A DNA stretch of 64,000 bases, taken from the NCBI GenBank assembly GCA_030220185.1, contig JASPKZ010001230.1, forward strand, positions 806,001 to 870,000. Direction: 5' to 3'. Under the pieces are notes generated by a model, which was not told the origin of the DNA, did not search any database, and was given only the letters and a program-made list of their open reading frames with translations. The position numbers and the translations under genes were made by a program. Every line of letters starts with the position of its first letter. Position 1 is the first letter of the stretch. Shown here piece after piece: positions 41,461 through 52,019 of the stretch. Origin of the DNA: Diploptera punctata. Taxonomy: Eukaryota > Arthropoda > Insecta > Blattodea > Blaberidae.

Positions 41461-41851
41461 TTCTTCTTGTTGTATTAGGTTCACCCACCTGTACCTTCCA
41501 GAAATTAAGTCTATTCATCTCCTTTTCAGTCTTTCAGGCAGTCTCTTCCCATCTGCAGTTAGATTGTCCCTTACAATTCTGTCCGATCCTATGCGATATA
41601 CATGTTGGTTCCATTTGGTTCTTCTTCTATCCATCCAATCACCTATTCCTTGAATATTTAACGGCTTTCTAATTTATTCATTTCTTGCTTTATCTCTCCT
41701 AGTTTTATGAACAATTTTCCTTAAAATATTAATTTAATTTGTCTAGATTCTGTTTCATTCTAGAAGTATCCGTTCTTTTCTCAGAAGCATAGGTCAATAA
41801 TGGGCATATGACTGCTTCAAAAATTCTTATCTTGATATCTTTATTTAAGTA

Positions 41852-42745
41852 CAGTAAAAACTCCTTATTTGCAGTTCCCTTATTCATGTTTTCATTATTC
41901 GCGGGTTAAAAAATTGCAACACAGTTCCTGCATTTACAGCTAAAAATTTCTTTATTTGCGGATCCAGTCGGTATATTAAAAGGATTAGTATCCTTCATTA
42001 ATGCATCGGCATTTTTTCCTTTTACTATAGGCACGTGCCAAGGTGACTTTTATACAAAGAGCAATTCAACCCAATGGGCAAATAAATATCAAAGAAAAAC
42101 AAAACTTATTGTCACTAAGCCTAAAGTTCATTGTTAAAAGCCACTGCTGCAGTATTTCATGCGCTGCCATGTCCGTTGATAAATGCTGCCCTCACCACGA
42201 TCAGTGTTTTATTGTTTCAAGTTGTAATTCGTTGCAATAATTTTAATTGCTTTGTTGCCAATTTATAATGTCGAGTAAAAGGAAAGAAAATTAATTCTGA
42301 AGTGAAAAAAAGTAGTGTTGCCACTTAAAATAAAAACAGAAATGCTTGACCATTTACGTGTTGGCAAGTAGTTTACATCTATATCATGCTGTTTCAATGT
42401 TAGTGAATCAACTGTACAATTCATCAAGAAATCTGAAGACAAAATAAGGAATTCTATCGCTGAATTCACAGATGAATATCAATCTGAATTGAAGACCCTT
42501 TAAAAGCGGCAAAACAGGAAATATTTACCAACTTCTTTAAACCCTTGCCTAAGCCTGACAATAATAATTAATAGAAATTGTTCAAAATCTCATTAATTGA
42601 TTTTACTTTGATAATTTTTATTTTATTCTGGAACCTTGGAACATATCCCCTATATACCCATACAAATTACCATTCCATATTCGCGGATTCTGTATTCACA
42701 GCATATTTGCAGAACATATCCCCTGCAAATAAGTAGCTTTTACTG
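41852..42745. mobile_element. Tigger/pogo-like element
   Basis: TIRs CAGTAAAAACTCCTTATTTG and complement of CAAATAAGTAGCTTTTACTG; TA flanks. Subterminal ATTCGCGGGTT, TTTGCGGATCC and ATATTCGCGGATTC are typical of Tigger elements. No intact transposase. Confidence 0.88.
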
Positions 42746-42884
42746 TATTTGTTTTCCATATAATATCATTCATGCATCCTGCCATTCTTACTGCTTGATT
42801 AGCTTGTTATACAATCACATTCTACAGAACTCCCCAGCTTATCATTTCAACACCCAGATATTTTATTGCCATTAGTTGTTTTAT

Positions 42885-43295
42885 ATATCGGCCGCGGTGG
42901 ACTAGTGGTTATGCTCCTTGCCTCTGGTCCCAAGGGTCGTGGGTTCAAACCCAGCCGTGGTCGATGGATTTTTTAGGATGGAAAAATCCAAGGAGCAAGT
43001 CCTCCGGGAGGGACTTTAAGCCGTGGGTCCTGAGTCTGAAGATTTTCAGGCTCGTAAAAAATCCTTAAGCCTGAATGAAAAGGCCTCTAAGCAAAATTTA
43101 CCGAATTTTCCCGTCCTAGTACTACCTTGGTTTCCTAGATGTCAGTATGAGGCGGAACGCTGACCACGTACCACTCAAAATGACATCTATACGAAAACAA
43201 GTGTAACTAAATTAGTATGGTTCAAATTCTTCCCTGTAGGGGGAGAGTGCCTAAATCTCTGTAAAGGGAAAACATAGGCTTACAATACAATACAA
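42885..43295 (+). repeat. SINE-D, full-length
   Basis: Flanked by a 12-bp duplication TAGTTGTTTTAT (42873-42884, 43296-43307). Head CGGCCGCGGTGGACTAGTGG with B-box GGGTTCAAACCCAG, long body, and an (ACAAT)n tail. Length 411 bp. Confidence 0.93.
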
Positions 43296-43565
43296 TAGTT
43301 GTTTTATTATGTACCTTTCAATCTTATGGGTACTTTACTTATAGTCATTGATTTAGTTTTTGCTAATGATTTTTTCATATTGTACCTCTACAACCAAGAT
43401 AGAATTTATTTAATAATCTTTGCAAGTAATCCTCAGTATCTGCCATGAGAACCGTATCATCAGTAAGCATATAGCATACAACATTAAGGTCTTTTATCAC
43501 CCATTCTATATCCATCTTTAAGTCTAATGTACTTTATAGTTTTGTTTAATATTAAATTAAAAAAT

Positions 43566-43690
43566 AATAGACATAATAATTAATAGAAATTGTTCAAAAT
43601 CACTCATTAATTGATTTTACTTTGATCATTTTTATTTTATTCTGAAACCTTGGAACATATACCCATACAAATTACCATTCCATTGCTCAT
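43566..43690 (+). repeat. Duplicated Tigger fragment
   Basis: Repeats 42557-42672: AATAATTAATAGAAATTGTT, TTGATTTTACTTTGAT, CCTTGGAACATATA, AAATTACCATTCCAT. No TIR. Confidence 0.8.
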
Positions 43691-43695
43691 GCAGA

Positions 43696-44215
43696 TTAGT
43701 TCTAATTCTTATTCAACCTGAGAATACCGAGTAAATCTACCTGAAAGTAAAATTGCTGAAATATAGGATTTAATGGGATGAACTCCTTTACTGGTTGGTA
43801 TATTTTTTCCGTCAAATACTTAAGTCTGTACATTATAATATAATTAAGACAGAATGTTAAACTGTAGTGGTAAAAGCAGTAGTAGTAGTACTAGTAGAAG
43901 AAGGCTTGCATTAGTGTGAATTGATTTAGCAGTAATGCAGCTGCCATTAAATATTCCATTCACTATGGTTTTGGATATTTTAAATTATATGCAGTGCTCT
44001 CTATGAATCATTATCCTCTTACTTTGTATAAAACTTATCTTCATTATATCTCAGATTGTTTAAGTTCACTGCAGAAACAATGCAATATCTTGAGTAATTT
44101 TTTTATAAATATTTGCTCATGCAGATTAGTTCTGATTCTTATTCAATGTGAGAGATTTACCTGAAAGTAAAGTATGCTGAAATGTAGGATTTAATGGGAT
44201 GTACCCATAATAAAT
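43696..44215 (+). repeat. Direct repeat pair of about 100 bp
   Basis: 43696-43793 and 44113-44210 share GCTCATGCAGATTAGTTCT, TTCTTATTCAA, TACCTGAAAGTAAA and TAGGATTTAATGGGATG. The sequence between is unassigned. Confidence 0.75.
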
Positions 44216-44484
44216 GCCAGTATAATCCCACAAATTTTTGTTAGGAATCTCTCACCAATTATAAAATGCTGTTGGTCCATGTGATTATTTTAATTTAATT
44301 TTAGTTTTAGGCAGACATAGTTCTTGATATACTCATATATTGAAATAATCTTAATAGATGCATCCCCTAGTATGGTATGAATTCACTAGCTTCTATCAGT
44401 TCATCTTGTGAATGCTTACTAATGCTGATCTTTTCATTTCAATATGTTCATCCTGTTAAAAAAAATACTACCTTCATTTCTGCC

Positions 44485-44830
44485 AAATAGTATGCTGTGC
44501 TGGCTCATAAGGTAGCATGCCTGCTTTCTGACTAGTGGACCCAGGTTCAATACCTGGCAGGATTGAAAATATTAATTTAATTGCAAAATTTTCAATTTCA
44601 ATTGTTGTGTACAATTTTTAATCTGTAGATTGTGCATCAGATTCCTGCATTAAATTGCAAACCTCTCCACAGTACATATGTTGAGAAGGCATGTGGTATT
44701 GTTGATAGCTATTCATCTGTCGGATGAAAATGTTAAGCCTGGCGGCACCTTGGTAATTTTTGATAGGAGCAGGCTATGTCCTGGCACCAGATTTCACCTT
44801 CTCCCTTCTCTTCATCATCATGTCTCATAC
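44485..44830 (+). repeat. SINE-H
   Basis: tRNA-like head: TGGCTCATAAGGTAGCATGC, GGACCCAGGTTCAATACCTG. A later part (TTAAGCCTGGCGGCACCTTG, GTCCTGGCACCAGATTTCAC) may be its body. Single copy; ends uncertain. Confidence 0.5.
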
Positions 44831-44894
44831 AACATTCTTTATACTACAAAAAATGTAAATATATACTCCTTTCTGTACACAATACAAGAATTCA

Positions 44895-45575
44895 TTATCA
44901 TAAGTAATGCCACGAGTGATTTCCAAATTATCGATAAATTCACGACTCACGAAGTGAGGAGTGAATTTATCTAGAGAATTTGGAAATCAAGAGTGGCATT
45001 TGTTAGGACTATTTAACGAATAAAATAAAGCTGTTTACTCACAAATCATTATTTAACTACAGTTATTTAAAAATATTTTTATATTTAAAGTAAACGGTGA
45101 TGTTTGAAAACTAATGAGAAACGATAGGTAGCCTACGCTTCTACTGCTTCTTTTGTTTATCACTGCAACCAGATCATACTATTTATTGCCAAAGGAACGC
45201 AATATTGTAAGAATGCTCTCTAGTGGAGAAAAAATGAAACACATCAATCTGTATATTAATTCATTTTTGATGTCGTATACATTTAAGAAAGTGCAAACAG
45301 TGGTTTCTTTTTTTGGTGGTATAATCAATTGCTACAAATGTTGACATGTAAGCACTATTATATACAATCTGGTAGCCGTATTTGTTATAGGCTCAGTCAC
45401 TGCAAAATAACGGTCAGACCTGTTCAGAATATTAAAAAGGAGGAGCTTTGCTTAATATATGATAATCCTAACGTTGATAATTATTTCGTGAAACACGTCT
45501 CTGATTGGTTGTAATACAGAAATCATTGAAACGTGATTGGTCATTGACTCCCATTTGGGGCATGAGTTAAATAGT
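44895..45575 (+). repeat. Dispersed repeat X, copy 2
   Basis: Inverted relative to 25746-26185 and longer. Starts AATGCCACGAGTGATTTCCA; an internal inverted pair (GAATTTATCTAGAGAATTTG). Ends near GTCATTGACTCCCATTTGGG. No protein recognised. Confidence 0.75.
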
Positions 45576-45741
45576 CTACATAAAGTGATCTGCCAAAGTG
45601 GTGTAGTGGTGCAGTGGGTAGCATTAGAACATACACATACCTCTGCCAAAGAACATTTTGTATCGCATGCATTAGTTACCAAGAGATAATGGGAATCAAT
45701 TTATGGTGGTATAAATATCATTGGAGAAATTTTCTGTAATG

Positions 45742-45951
45742 GTATTAAAAGATTCTGGGCTATGTGGCTGTCGTCTATAATTGCAGTCGAGTCTACGACA
45801 GGGAAACAACAGCTGGAAGCGCTTGCCACTGAAGATGCCCTCCGCAGTTGAGGGAGAAACGTCTGGAAGAAACACCAGTTATAGACCACGACCACATAGC
45901 CCGGAATCTTTTTAATACCATGATTACCGGCCGTGAAAGCCTGCATTCCAC
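45742..45951 (+). mobile_element. PLE-end copy with dimer-type hammerhead
   Basis: Flanked by a perfect 14-bp duplication AATTTTCTGTAATG (45728-45741, 45952-45965). A short left arm (AAGATTCTGGGCTATGTGG) is followed by GCAGTCGAGTCTACGACAGG, the hammerhead, and a right arm ending in CGGCCGTGAAAGCCTGCATT. Same family as 12173-12664, but the left arm is truncated. Confidence 0.88.
45824..45868 (+). ncRNA. Hammerhead ribozyme motif, dimer type
   Basis: CCA, CUGAAGA (45829-45835), stem II CCCUC/GAGGG, GAAA (45856-45859), loopless stem III AC/GU, cleavable C at 45863, UGG. Identical core to 12571-12615. Confidence 0.75.
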
Positions 45952-46154
45952 AATTTTCTGTAATGATTGGTTATACTGATCTAGAAAAACAGAATTCAAT
46001 GAATTGGAATTCATTTTATATACACTTAAAAAAAGAGCACTAATCTTTTGACAAGACTATACTTATTTTATTTAAGACTATATTTAACTATAAATTTTAT
46101 GAACTTTTTTTTAATTTTCAGATCATCTGAGGTACAGTTGGTTATTGATATTTT

Positions 46155-46290
46155 TTAGGAAGTAACACTGAGGTTTTATTTAATAAAACCATTAAATGAA
46201 ACAGAACTTACATCTCAACTCACCTTACATATTTTATATAAATCCAGGAAGACCTTTTGAAACCAGTCCTGGATTTATATAAAATACTAG
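46155..46290. mobile_element. PLE-end hairpin with collapsed hammerhead
   Basis: Starts AGGAAGTAACACTGAGGTTT, then CAACTCACCTTACATATTTT, and a hairpin ATTTTATATAAATCCAGG with its complement. Stem I (CCAGG/CCUGG), GAAA and a stem III plus C remain, but the CUGANGA core and stem II are gone. Confidence 0.65.
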
Positions 46291-46763
46291 TGGGACCCGC
46301 GACACGTGTGGACAAAATAATTTATACAGGTTATCTAATTTTAAAAAGACAAAAAATGATTATTGTGAGTTATCCATATAATACATATGCTGTCATGGAC
46401 TTTGTTGTAGAATGTTTTGAGATATTTAATTCTGTGTACATTAATTTGGTGTACTTGTTATGGTTTAAACAGCATAAGCCATTTAAGATTAAAAAAGTGA
46501 CTTTTTAGTGCATCAGTGCACTTTTTTTTTTTAGTGCCAGCCCTGTAGGATGTATGGTAATATGTTATACATGTTAATTGTCCCAAAAAAATCTAAATGA
46601 TGGTAAAAACCCCATTTGAATTGGTCAAGTAGTTTTTGAGTCCATAAAGGACACTCACAGACGTTCATTTTTATACATAAAGATACGGAGTGAGATGTAA
46701 AATCTGATTTGTTTAATCATTACAGTTGGTTACAATGTATTGTCATCTGTAAAATAAAGATTT
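46291..46763. other. Unassigned, with a dispersed-repeat-like end
   Basis: 46600-46690 reads CCCCATTTGAATTGGTCAAG, AGTTTTTGAGTCCATAAAGG and CACTCACAGACGTTCATTTT, a phrase I associate with the ends of insect DNA elements. Not classified. Confidence 0.4.
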
Positions 46764-47029
46764 ATACAGTAAAACCTGTCTTAGCTGGAACCTCTATAAG
46801 AAGGAAACCTGTAGAGACGGAAAAAAATCTCCAGAATGGTACGATTTTATATGTAAAATCGTCCTTTATAAGCCAGAAACCTTCATAATCTGGAAATGGA
46901 ATGGTTTTTAAAGTACCCATAGTTAATTTTTAATCAATTGAGTTGGTGTTTACTTGAAAATCCATTACTTATTTAATTAAATAAAAATAAAACTTACAGT
47001 TTTGTTCGATTTTCATATTTATTAAGATA

Positions 47030-47080
47030 TAATTTTGTTACAGCTGTTTCGGTACACTGTACCTTCTTCAGACATGTTAA
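47030..47080 (-). ncRNA. Hammerhead ribozyme motif, best PLE-B copy
   Basis: Minus strand: stem I GU/AC, CUGAAGA (47065-47071), perfect 5-bp stem II GGUAC-AGU-GUACC, GAAA, stem III from ACAGCUGU, cleavable A. No core base deviates. The piggyBac insertion starts within 10 bp upstream and may have removed the outer stem I. Confidence 0.75.
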
Positions 47081-48389
47081 CACATTGATGACCGACAGCT
47101 GTGCGTTCCACCCACCGCTGCTAGACCGGACATTTCTGTCAGTAGCGTGGACTTTTAAATTTTAAACCGCGCTAACACTGTGATTTTTACATCAATATAT
47201 TTACAGTCAATAACAATAATGCATAAGTAAATCTTTATTAGTGTTCTCACCAGATCTTCTAGTAGAAATTAAGGGTTTGATAGTGTTAGAAACATTTTCC
47301 TTTATGTAAAGGACAGGGCAAAAGGGCATAATATTATGTAGCCAGTTTCTTTACTTGTGTTCACTACAAACGTTGCAAGGTTTGGAAGGTTTTTTTTACA
47401 GACACAGTTGGTGTTAATTTATGTTTCTTCATGTCTCAGCCTTCTTGATGGGTTTTGACATGGTGTCCGTTTCACTCTGTCTTTCCTCCTCTTCCCTGTC
47501 ATCTGTTCCTAATTTCACGACTGCCAAACAAGAGACTGTTTCAAGCAAAAAACTCCTGTTTGACATATTATTGTTAGGATTTTGAAATTTATAGACCCAA
47601 AAAGCATTAAAGAGTGCACAATCCAAAAGCCATAATACAACTTTCTTGCTTCATTTCACTGTTTTTCTAAGGATGGAGTAATGTGATAGGTACTGGTCAG
47701 CCCTGTCTACACCCTTCACATACTTGTGAAGTATTCAATAGGGCATTTTTACAACTTTACCCCTCCCACTCTCGTGTTGCCTGATGCAATGTGCTAACCA
47801 TTCTTACGTCTCTTTTATCTTTCGATGTTTGTAGCAAAAGGTCCCCCTTACTACAAAATACACATTCCCCTGGTTTGAGTTTATTTCCTGCTTCCACAAA
47901 TGATTTTGGAAGCCCTCTGTTAATCCTTATTGTTCCACAAACTATCGTCTTTCTTGCGAGCAAATTTTCAGCTATAGCCACACTGTTATAATAATTATCC
48001 TGGTAGGCATGATGCCACAGATATAAATTCGGCTCCAGAATGCAAAATAGTGTTTCTTCTAATTTTTCACCTCTGCAACATATATTTACAGGTTACATAC
48101 GTATCCCGTAATCGCCTAACTATCGGCACTAAAATTCCATATTTCACCAGCCATCTGTCTTAAAATTGTAAACAACTCTTTCTGTAAATTTTGTAATTTC
48201 ATAAAAGAGAAGAGAGGGGTACAAAAACAACTAAAGTTTATTTCACAATGAGAAAAACAAAATTGCATGCTCCTTCAAAAGCGAAGAGGCTGGAAAACCA
48301 TAGAAAACGTAAACACGGAAATCTCCGTGACCCGTCGTCTAGCGCTGGCCATTTAAACGTGGAGATCTCCGTGGCCCTTCACCAATGTG
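47081..48389. mobile_element. piggyBac-like element
   Basis: Flanked by TTAA (47077-47080, 48390-48393). Short TIRs CACATTGATGA / TCACCAATGTG. An inner pair CGGAAATCTCCGTG / GTGGAGATCTCCGTGG sits near the right end. It carries a decayed transposase on the minus strand. At 1309 bp it is internally deleted relative to usual piggyBac length (above 2 kb). Confidence 0.88.
47365..48010 (-). pseudogene. piggyBac-like transposase, C-terminal half
   Basis: Minus strand: ENLLARKTIVCGTIRINRGL with PKSFVEAGNKLKPGECV, SKDKRDVRMVSTLH, then after breaks FWVYKFQNPNNNMSNRSFLL and a cysteine-containing end. The RKT-x-CGT-x-R-NRGLPK and KDKRDV-x-STLH blocks are piggyBac catalytic-domain motifs. The N-terminal half with the first aspartates is deleted; frames are broken near 47640-47760. 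Confidence 0.82.
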
Positions 48390-48884
48390 TTAACAAATTA
48401 ATTAATTAATTTTTACCTCAGTAAGATGTAAAATTATTCTTAAGCACGTTCTAATTACAGTATTAATGACCACACGTGAAAATTCTGCATATTATGCTTT
48501 CTTCATTATATTGTTTTACCTCTTCTTGCGGGGATACCCTTGCTTATGTGTGACAGTGGGAAATCCCTTGCTTTTCCTTGCCTGCTTATGTTACCTGTGG
48601 GGGAGTTGGAAAACTCTTCAGTCTTCCTATAGTTGAGTTCCTTCTCACTTTTGTGTAATAAAATTGTTTTGTATATCCGCGCAAACTGAGCTGTGTTACA
48701 TATACTATTTTGTCTGTATTTCAGTCAATATGTTACGTCTTTAAATCATGCGTGTAAAACCTTTACACAACATGAGAAAACTCAAACTTGTAATTTGGGA
48801 ACCCTTTATAGGAAGGAAAACTGCCAAGATGGAAATATTTTAAGGAACCGTCATGTTCCTTCATAGACAGGTTTTACTGCAATT

Positions 48885-49155
48885 GGATAAGGCTAAATAA
48901 CAATATATGCTGTCTGAAAATATGAATATTCTATTCTTTTGAATTTACAGATGTAAACATATGGATATAATGTAAAATTATTCACAGATTCAAAAATGTG
49001 TTGCTAGCCTTATATTATTATTGTGACATATGAAAGAAACTTTAAAATTGTACCAAACTTTGCATTGACTGAAGTACTTCTATGAAACAAACTGTTGGAT
49101 CGTTGTGCAATAAAAAATAATTCTTTAAAGTTTGTTTTAATTTATTGAATCCTTT
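48885..49155. other. No recognised feature
   Basis: AT-rich spacer before the Tc1 fragment. Confidence 0.35.
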
Positions 49156-49881
49156 AAATATAAAGATAAAAGGATGAGATGGAAGTTAGAGAGAATAAGA
49201 TCAAAATGTTTCTCTTAGGACATGTCAATCGTACGGACCTTGTACTTGTTCCACAGCGACTGAATGCTGTCCGGTATATCGAGCACGTTCTGGAAGAGCA
49301 TGTAGTACCTGCTGCCATTGGAGTAGGCTCTGGATTTCTGTTTATGCAGGATAATGCCAGGGCACATTCTGCGGCTGTCACCAGGGATTTCCTGAGGAGG
49401 AATGAAATTGAGGTAATGGAGTGGCCAGCGGTCAGCCCAGACCTCAACCCTATTGAACACTTGTGGGATCTTCTAGACAGGAAGGTCAGGAACCGACATC
49501 ACGCTCCACAAACTCTGCAGCAACTTGGAGATGCTCTGAAGGAGGAATGGGAGAATATCCTGCAAGAGGAAATTCAGAATCTTGTTGGGAGCATGCCACG
49601 AAGGTGCCAAAGTGTCATAGAATGTCGTGGAGGCCATACACGATACTAACTCTATATAAAGAGTGTTTAACTTTGAAAAATAAGCACAAGATTCAATTGC
49701 TTACATAGCGGAATTATTTGAAAAGTTAATTGTCAGCGTTATTCATTTGTTTTTACTGACATGAGCAATAAATAAATAAATAACCACAAATAATGTACTT
49801 TATTAATTTCATGTTTGTACCTTTATCCAATGAAAAATATTTGCATATTTCATAGTGTTCCTCTAATTGTTTTGAGCAGTG
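49156..49881 (+). mobile_element. Tc1-like element, 5'-truncated
   Basis: The right end TCTAATTGTTTTGAGCAGTG is followed by TA; the left half with its TIR is missing. Carries the transposase fragment below. Confidence 0.8.
49179..49649 (+). pseudogene. Tc1 transposase, C-terminal part (DD34E)
   Basis: An open frame of 156 codons: RLNAVRYIEHVLEEHVVPAA, FLFMQDNARAHSAAVTRDFL (second D in QDN), MEWPAVSPDLNPIEHLWDLL (E in IEH), then RKVRNRHHAPQTLQQLGDAL and MPRRCQSVIECRGGHTRY to the natural C-terminus. I count 34 residues between D and E. The first catalytic D and the DNA-binding domain are absent, so the long open frame cannot give an active enzyme. Little decay suggests recent loss. Confidence 0.9.
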
Positions 49882-49889
49882 TACTACAT

Positions 49890-50995
49890 TAAGAAAAACT
49901 AACAGCTTATTAATATCATTGAGTTGTAGGCCTTCTTCATCCTCTAAAGATCTAATGGCATGCTCTAGTACAAAACTGAATAGTAGAAGAGATAGTGCAT
50001 CTCCTTGCTTTAACCCGTTGTGAATTTCAAAAGTGTCCTAAAACTATTTGCCAACATGCACCCTATCCTTTGTAGCATTTAGACACATTCGTATAAGTCT
50101 TTTTTTTTATGAATTCCGAACTCCAGCAGGATACTTTATAACTCTACCCTCTTAATTGAAGTCTACATATAGTTGATGTACAGTTCTATTCGATTCCCAT
50201 TTCTTTACTAAAATGGGTCTTAAAATCTGATCTGATATAGATATATTTCTTCTAAACCCATATTGATAATATCCTATTATGTCACCAATATAGAGTAATT
50301 CTGCTTACTAATATATTTGTTAGAATTTTTACGACGTTAAAAGTAATGAGATGCCCCTCCCTGCAGTTTTTGCTATAATTTTTATCTCCTTTCATATACT
50401 GGTACGATGATCTATTTTTTCTAAACTTTTGGAGGAACTTCCTACCACTACTACTACTAAGCAATCGACGTATCTTGTCCATAATTTTTTCTGCCCTGTA
50501 TTTATCAGCTCTGCTGGGATCCCATCTGAATCAAATGCTTTATACATCTTCAATTTTTTGTAACGTCATTTCAACCTCTAACGCACTTGGTTCTGCGACT
50601 AGCATTTTTTGCTATCTGTAAATTATCCTCTTTAATGTCCTGTTCTTCATGCACATTTAATAGCTGACTGAAGTAATTTTTCCATCTATTTAATATACTC
50701 CAGAAATCTGCAATCATATTCCCATTTACATTCCTAATTATGTTTGTTCTAGTCTGAAATCCTTTCCTCTCTATTCTAATTCCCTATTTTTTGCATTATT
50801 TCAAGATATTCATCTTCTCTCTCAAATACCCCCCTTTTAAAATATTTAATAACCTGGTGGTTTCCCGTCTAAAGCTACCCATTTGTTCTAAATTTAACTC
50901 ATTTGGTTCCTGTAACCACATTTCTAACCTAAAAGTAATTGTTTTTATTTCCTTAGTACCTACAAATATGTAATTCAGCCAAATTTTGTTCAAGC
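49890..50995 (-). mobile_element. LINE-K RT fragment
   Basis: Minus strand, broken frames: EIMQKIGN, WKNYFSQLLNVHEEQDIKED, KMYKAFDSDGIPAELI, GIIGYYQYGFRRN-like, VKARRCTISS-type LSPLLFN region and LEDEEGLQLNDINKLLVF. RT N-terminal to palm part of a non-LTR element. Confidence 0.78.
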
Positions 50996-50999
50996 TCAA

Positions 51000-52015
51000 A
51001 AGAAGAAAAGAAAAAGAAATGGAACTACACTGCTGCTAAAAATGACAGAATCAGCATCGTAATCTCGAAAAAATAGTTAATTTTTAAAAGGCTGTGTCTT
51101 CCCGAAAAGTGATAGAAAAATTGTGCCTTGAAACTTGAAACCTCTAGTGTCTAAATCAGCAATACGATTATTTTTTTCGTCCACTTTCATAATTTTTTTT
51201 CAGTATAAAGTGGAATAAGCACAGTGCCAAAAATTGTCGTCATGTTACATATTTTTTATGATACTCGTACATCGCTTTCCAGTTAATATAATGGAGTTAA
51301 ATTATAATGATATCAATGATTTGTTACCTACTTCATCTAATTTTAATGGTGTTTGTCACATCCTATTCCTACGTTCTTACATGCTTAAGAAAAACGACTC
51401 TCATATACTTTTTTTTTAGAGACTATTCGATTTTACTACACCATAGAAGCGTATGAGAATCTTGTGTGTGTTTTCAGTATTATTTACAAGTTTTCCAGTT
51501 TAAAGATAGCTAATGGCATAGAACTGCGTTTGATATACAACAAATATTTTGAAAGAAACATTAAAAGATTAAAAGAATAAAAACAAACATCTAAACTCTT
51601 TTTTTTTATTCCAGCGTCAACCTCTCTTAATTGGTTTATATGAAGTAAAGCTTTATTAATAGAGAATGGCGTCACTTTTTTGGTCGGACCTTACACAAAA
51701 AAGTATCTCGGGCCCCAATTTATTGATACAAGAATGTTTTTTATTTTCAATAAAAAAATTAACTAACATGAACTCTTTTTTATGGACAGATAACGTAAAC
51801 TATTTACTAAAGAGGCTTCTGCACTCATAATGTAAATGTATCCACGTTAAATAAAATGTAGATAGTTATTCTGTTGATACTTTAGCGGTGTATCTCCTAT
51901 GTAACTAAACATTTCGTTACAAGTTACTTTTTTTTTCAGTTCATACCTTTTTTGGGTCGGCTTGGAGAACTCCATTTGTTTGTATTATAGGAGCCGATCT
52001 CGTTATGTTATCGTT
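51000..52015. other. No recognised feature
   Basis: AT-rich with several T-runs. No protein, terminal repeat or tRNA-like motif. Confidence 0.4.
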
Positions 52016-52019
52016 TATA

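Larger units (their letters stand above)
41462..43560 (-). mobile_element. LINE-K, antisense, split by two insertions
   Basis: Minus-strand pieces: 43296-43560 with MLTDDTVLMAD (RT YADD region), 42748-42884 with AIKYLGVEM and RMAGCMNDIIWK, 41462-41849 with KIRIFEAVICPLLTYASE and MNRLNFWKVQV. The Tigger-like element 41852-42745 and SINE-D 42885-43295 sit between, and the frame can be followed across both. Related to 49890-50995. Confidence 0.8.
46933..48405 (-). mobile_element. PLE-B solo end nested in Tigger-like element
   Basis: Flanked by TTAATTTTTA (46923-46932, 48406-48415). PLE-B start (CAATTGAGTTGGTGTTTACT), TTATTTAATTAAATAAAAAT and a perfect hammerhead, then split at the TTAA by the piggyBac-like element. 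Only about 160 bp of PLE remain; no ORF. Confidence 0.8.
46766..48879. mobile_element. Tigger/pogo-like element hosting nested insertions
   Basis: TIRs CAGTAAAACCTGTCTTAGCT and the complement of TCATAGACAGGTTTTACTG. TA on the left, CA on the right (likely mutated TA). Subterminal GGAACCTCTATAAGAAGG fits Tigger ends. Inside lies PLE-B (46933-48405), which contains a piggyBac-like element. Confidence 0.82.

Noticed and set aside
49179..49649. Functional Tc1 transposase gene
   Set aside because: The frame is open but lacks the DNA-binding region and the first catalytic aspartate; left TIR missing.
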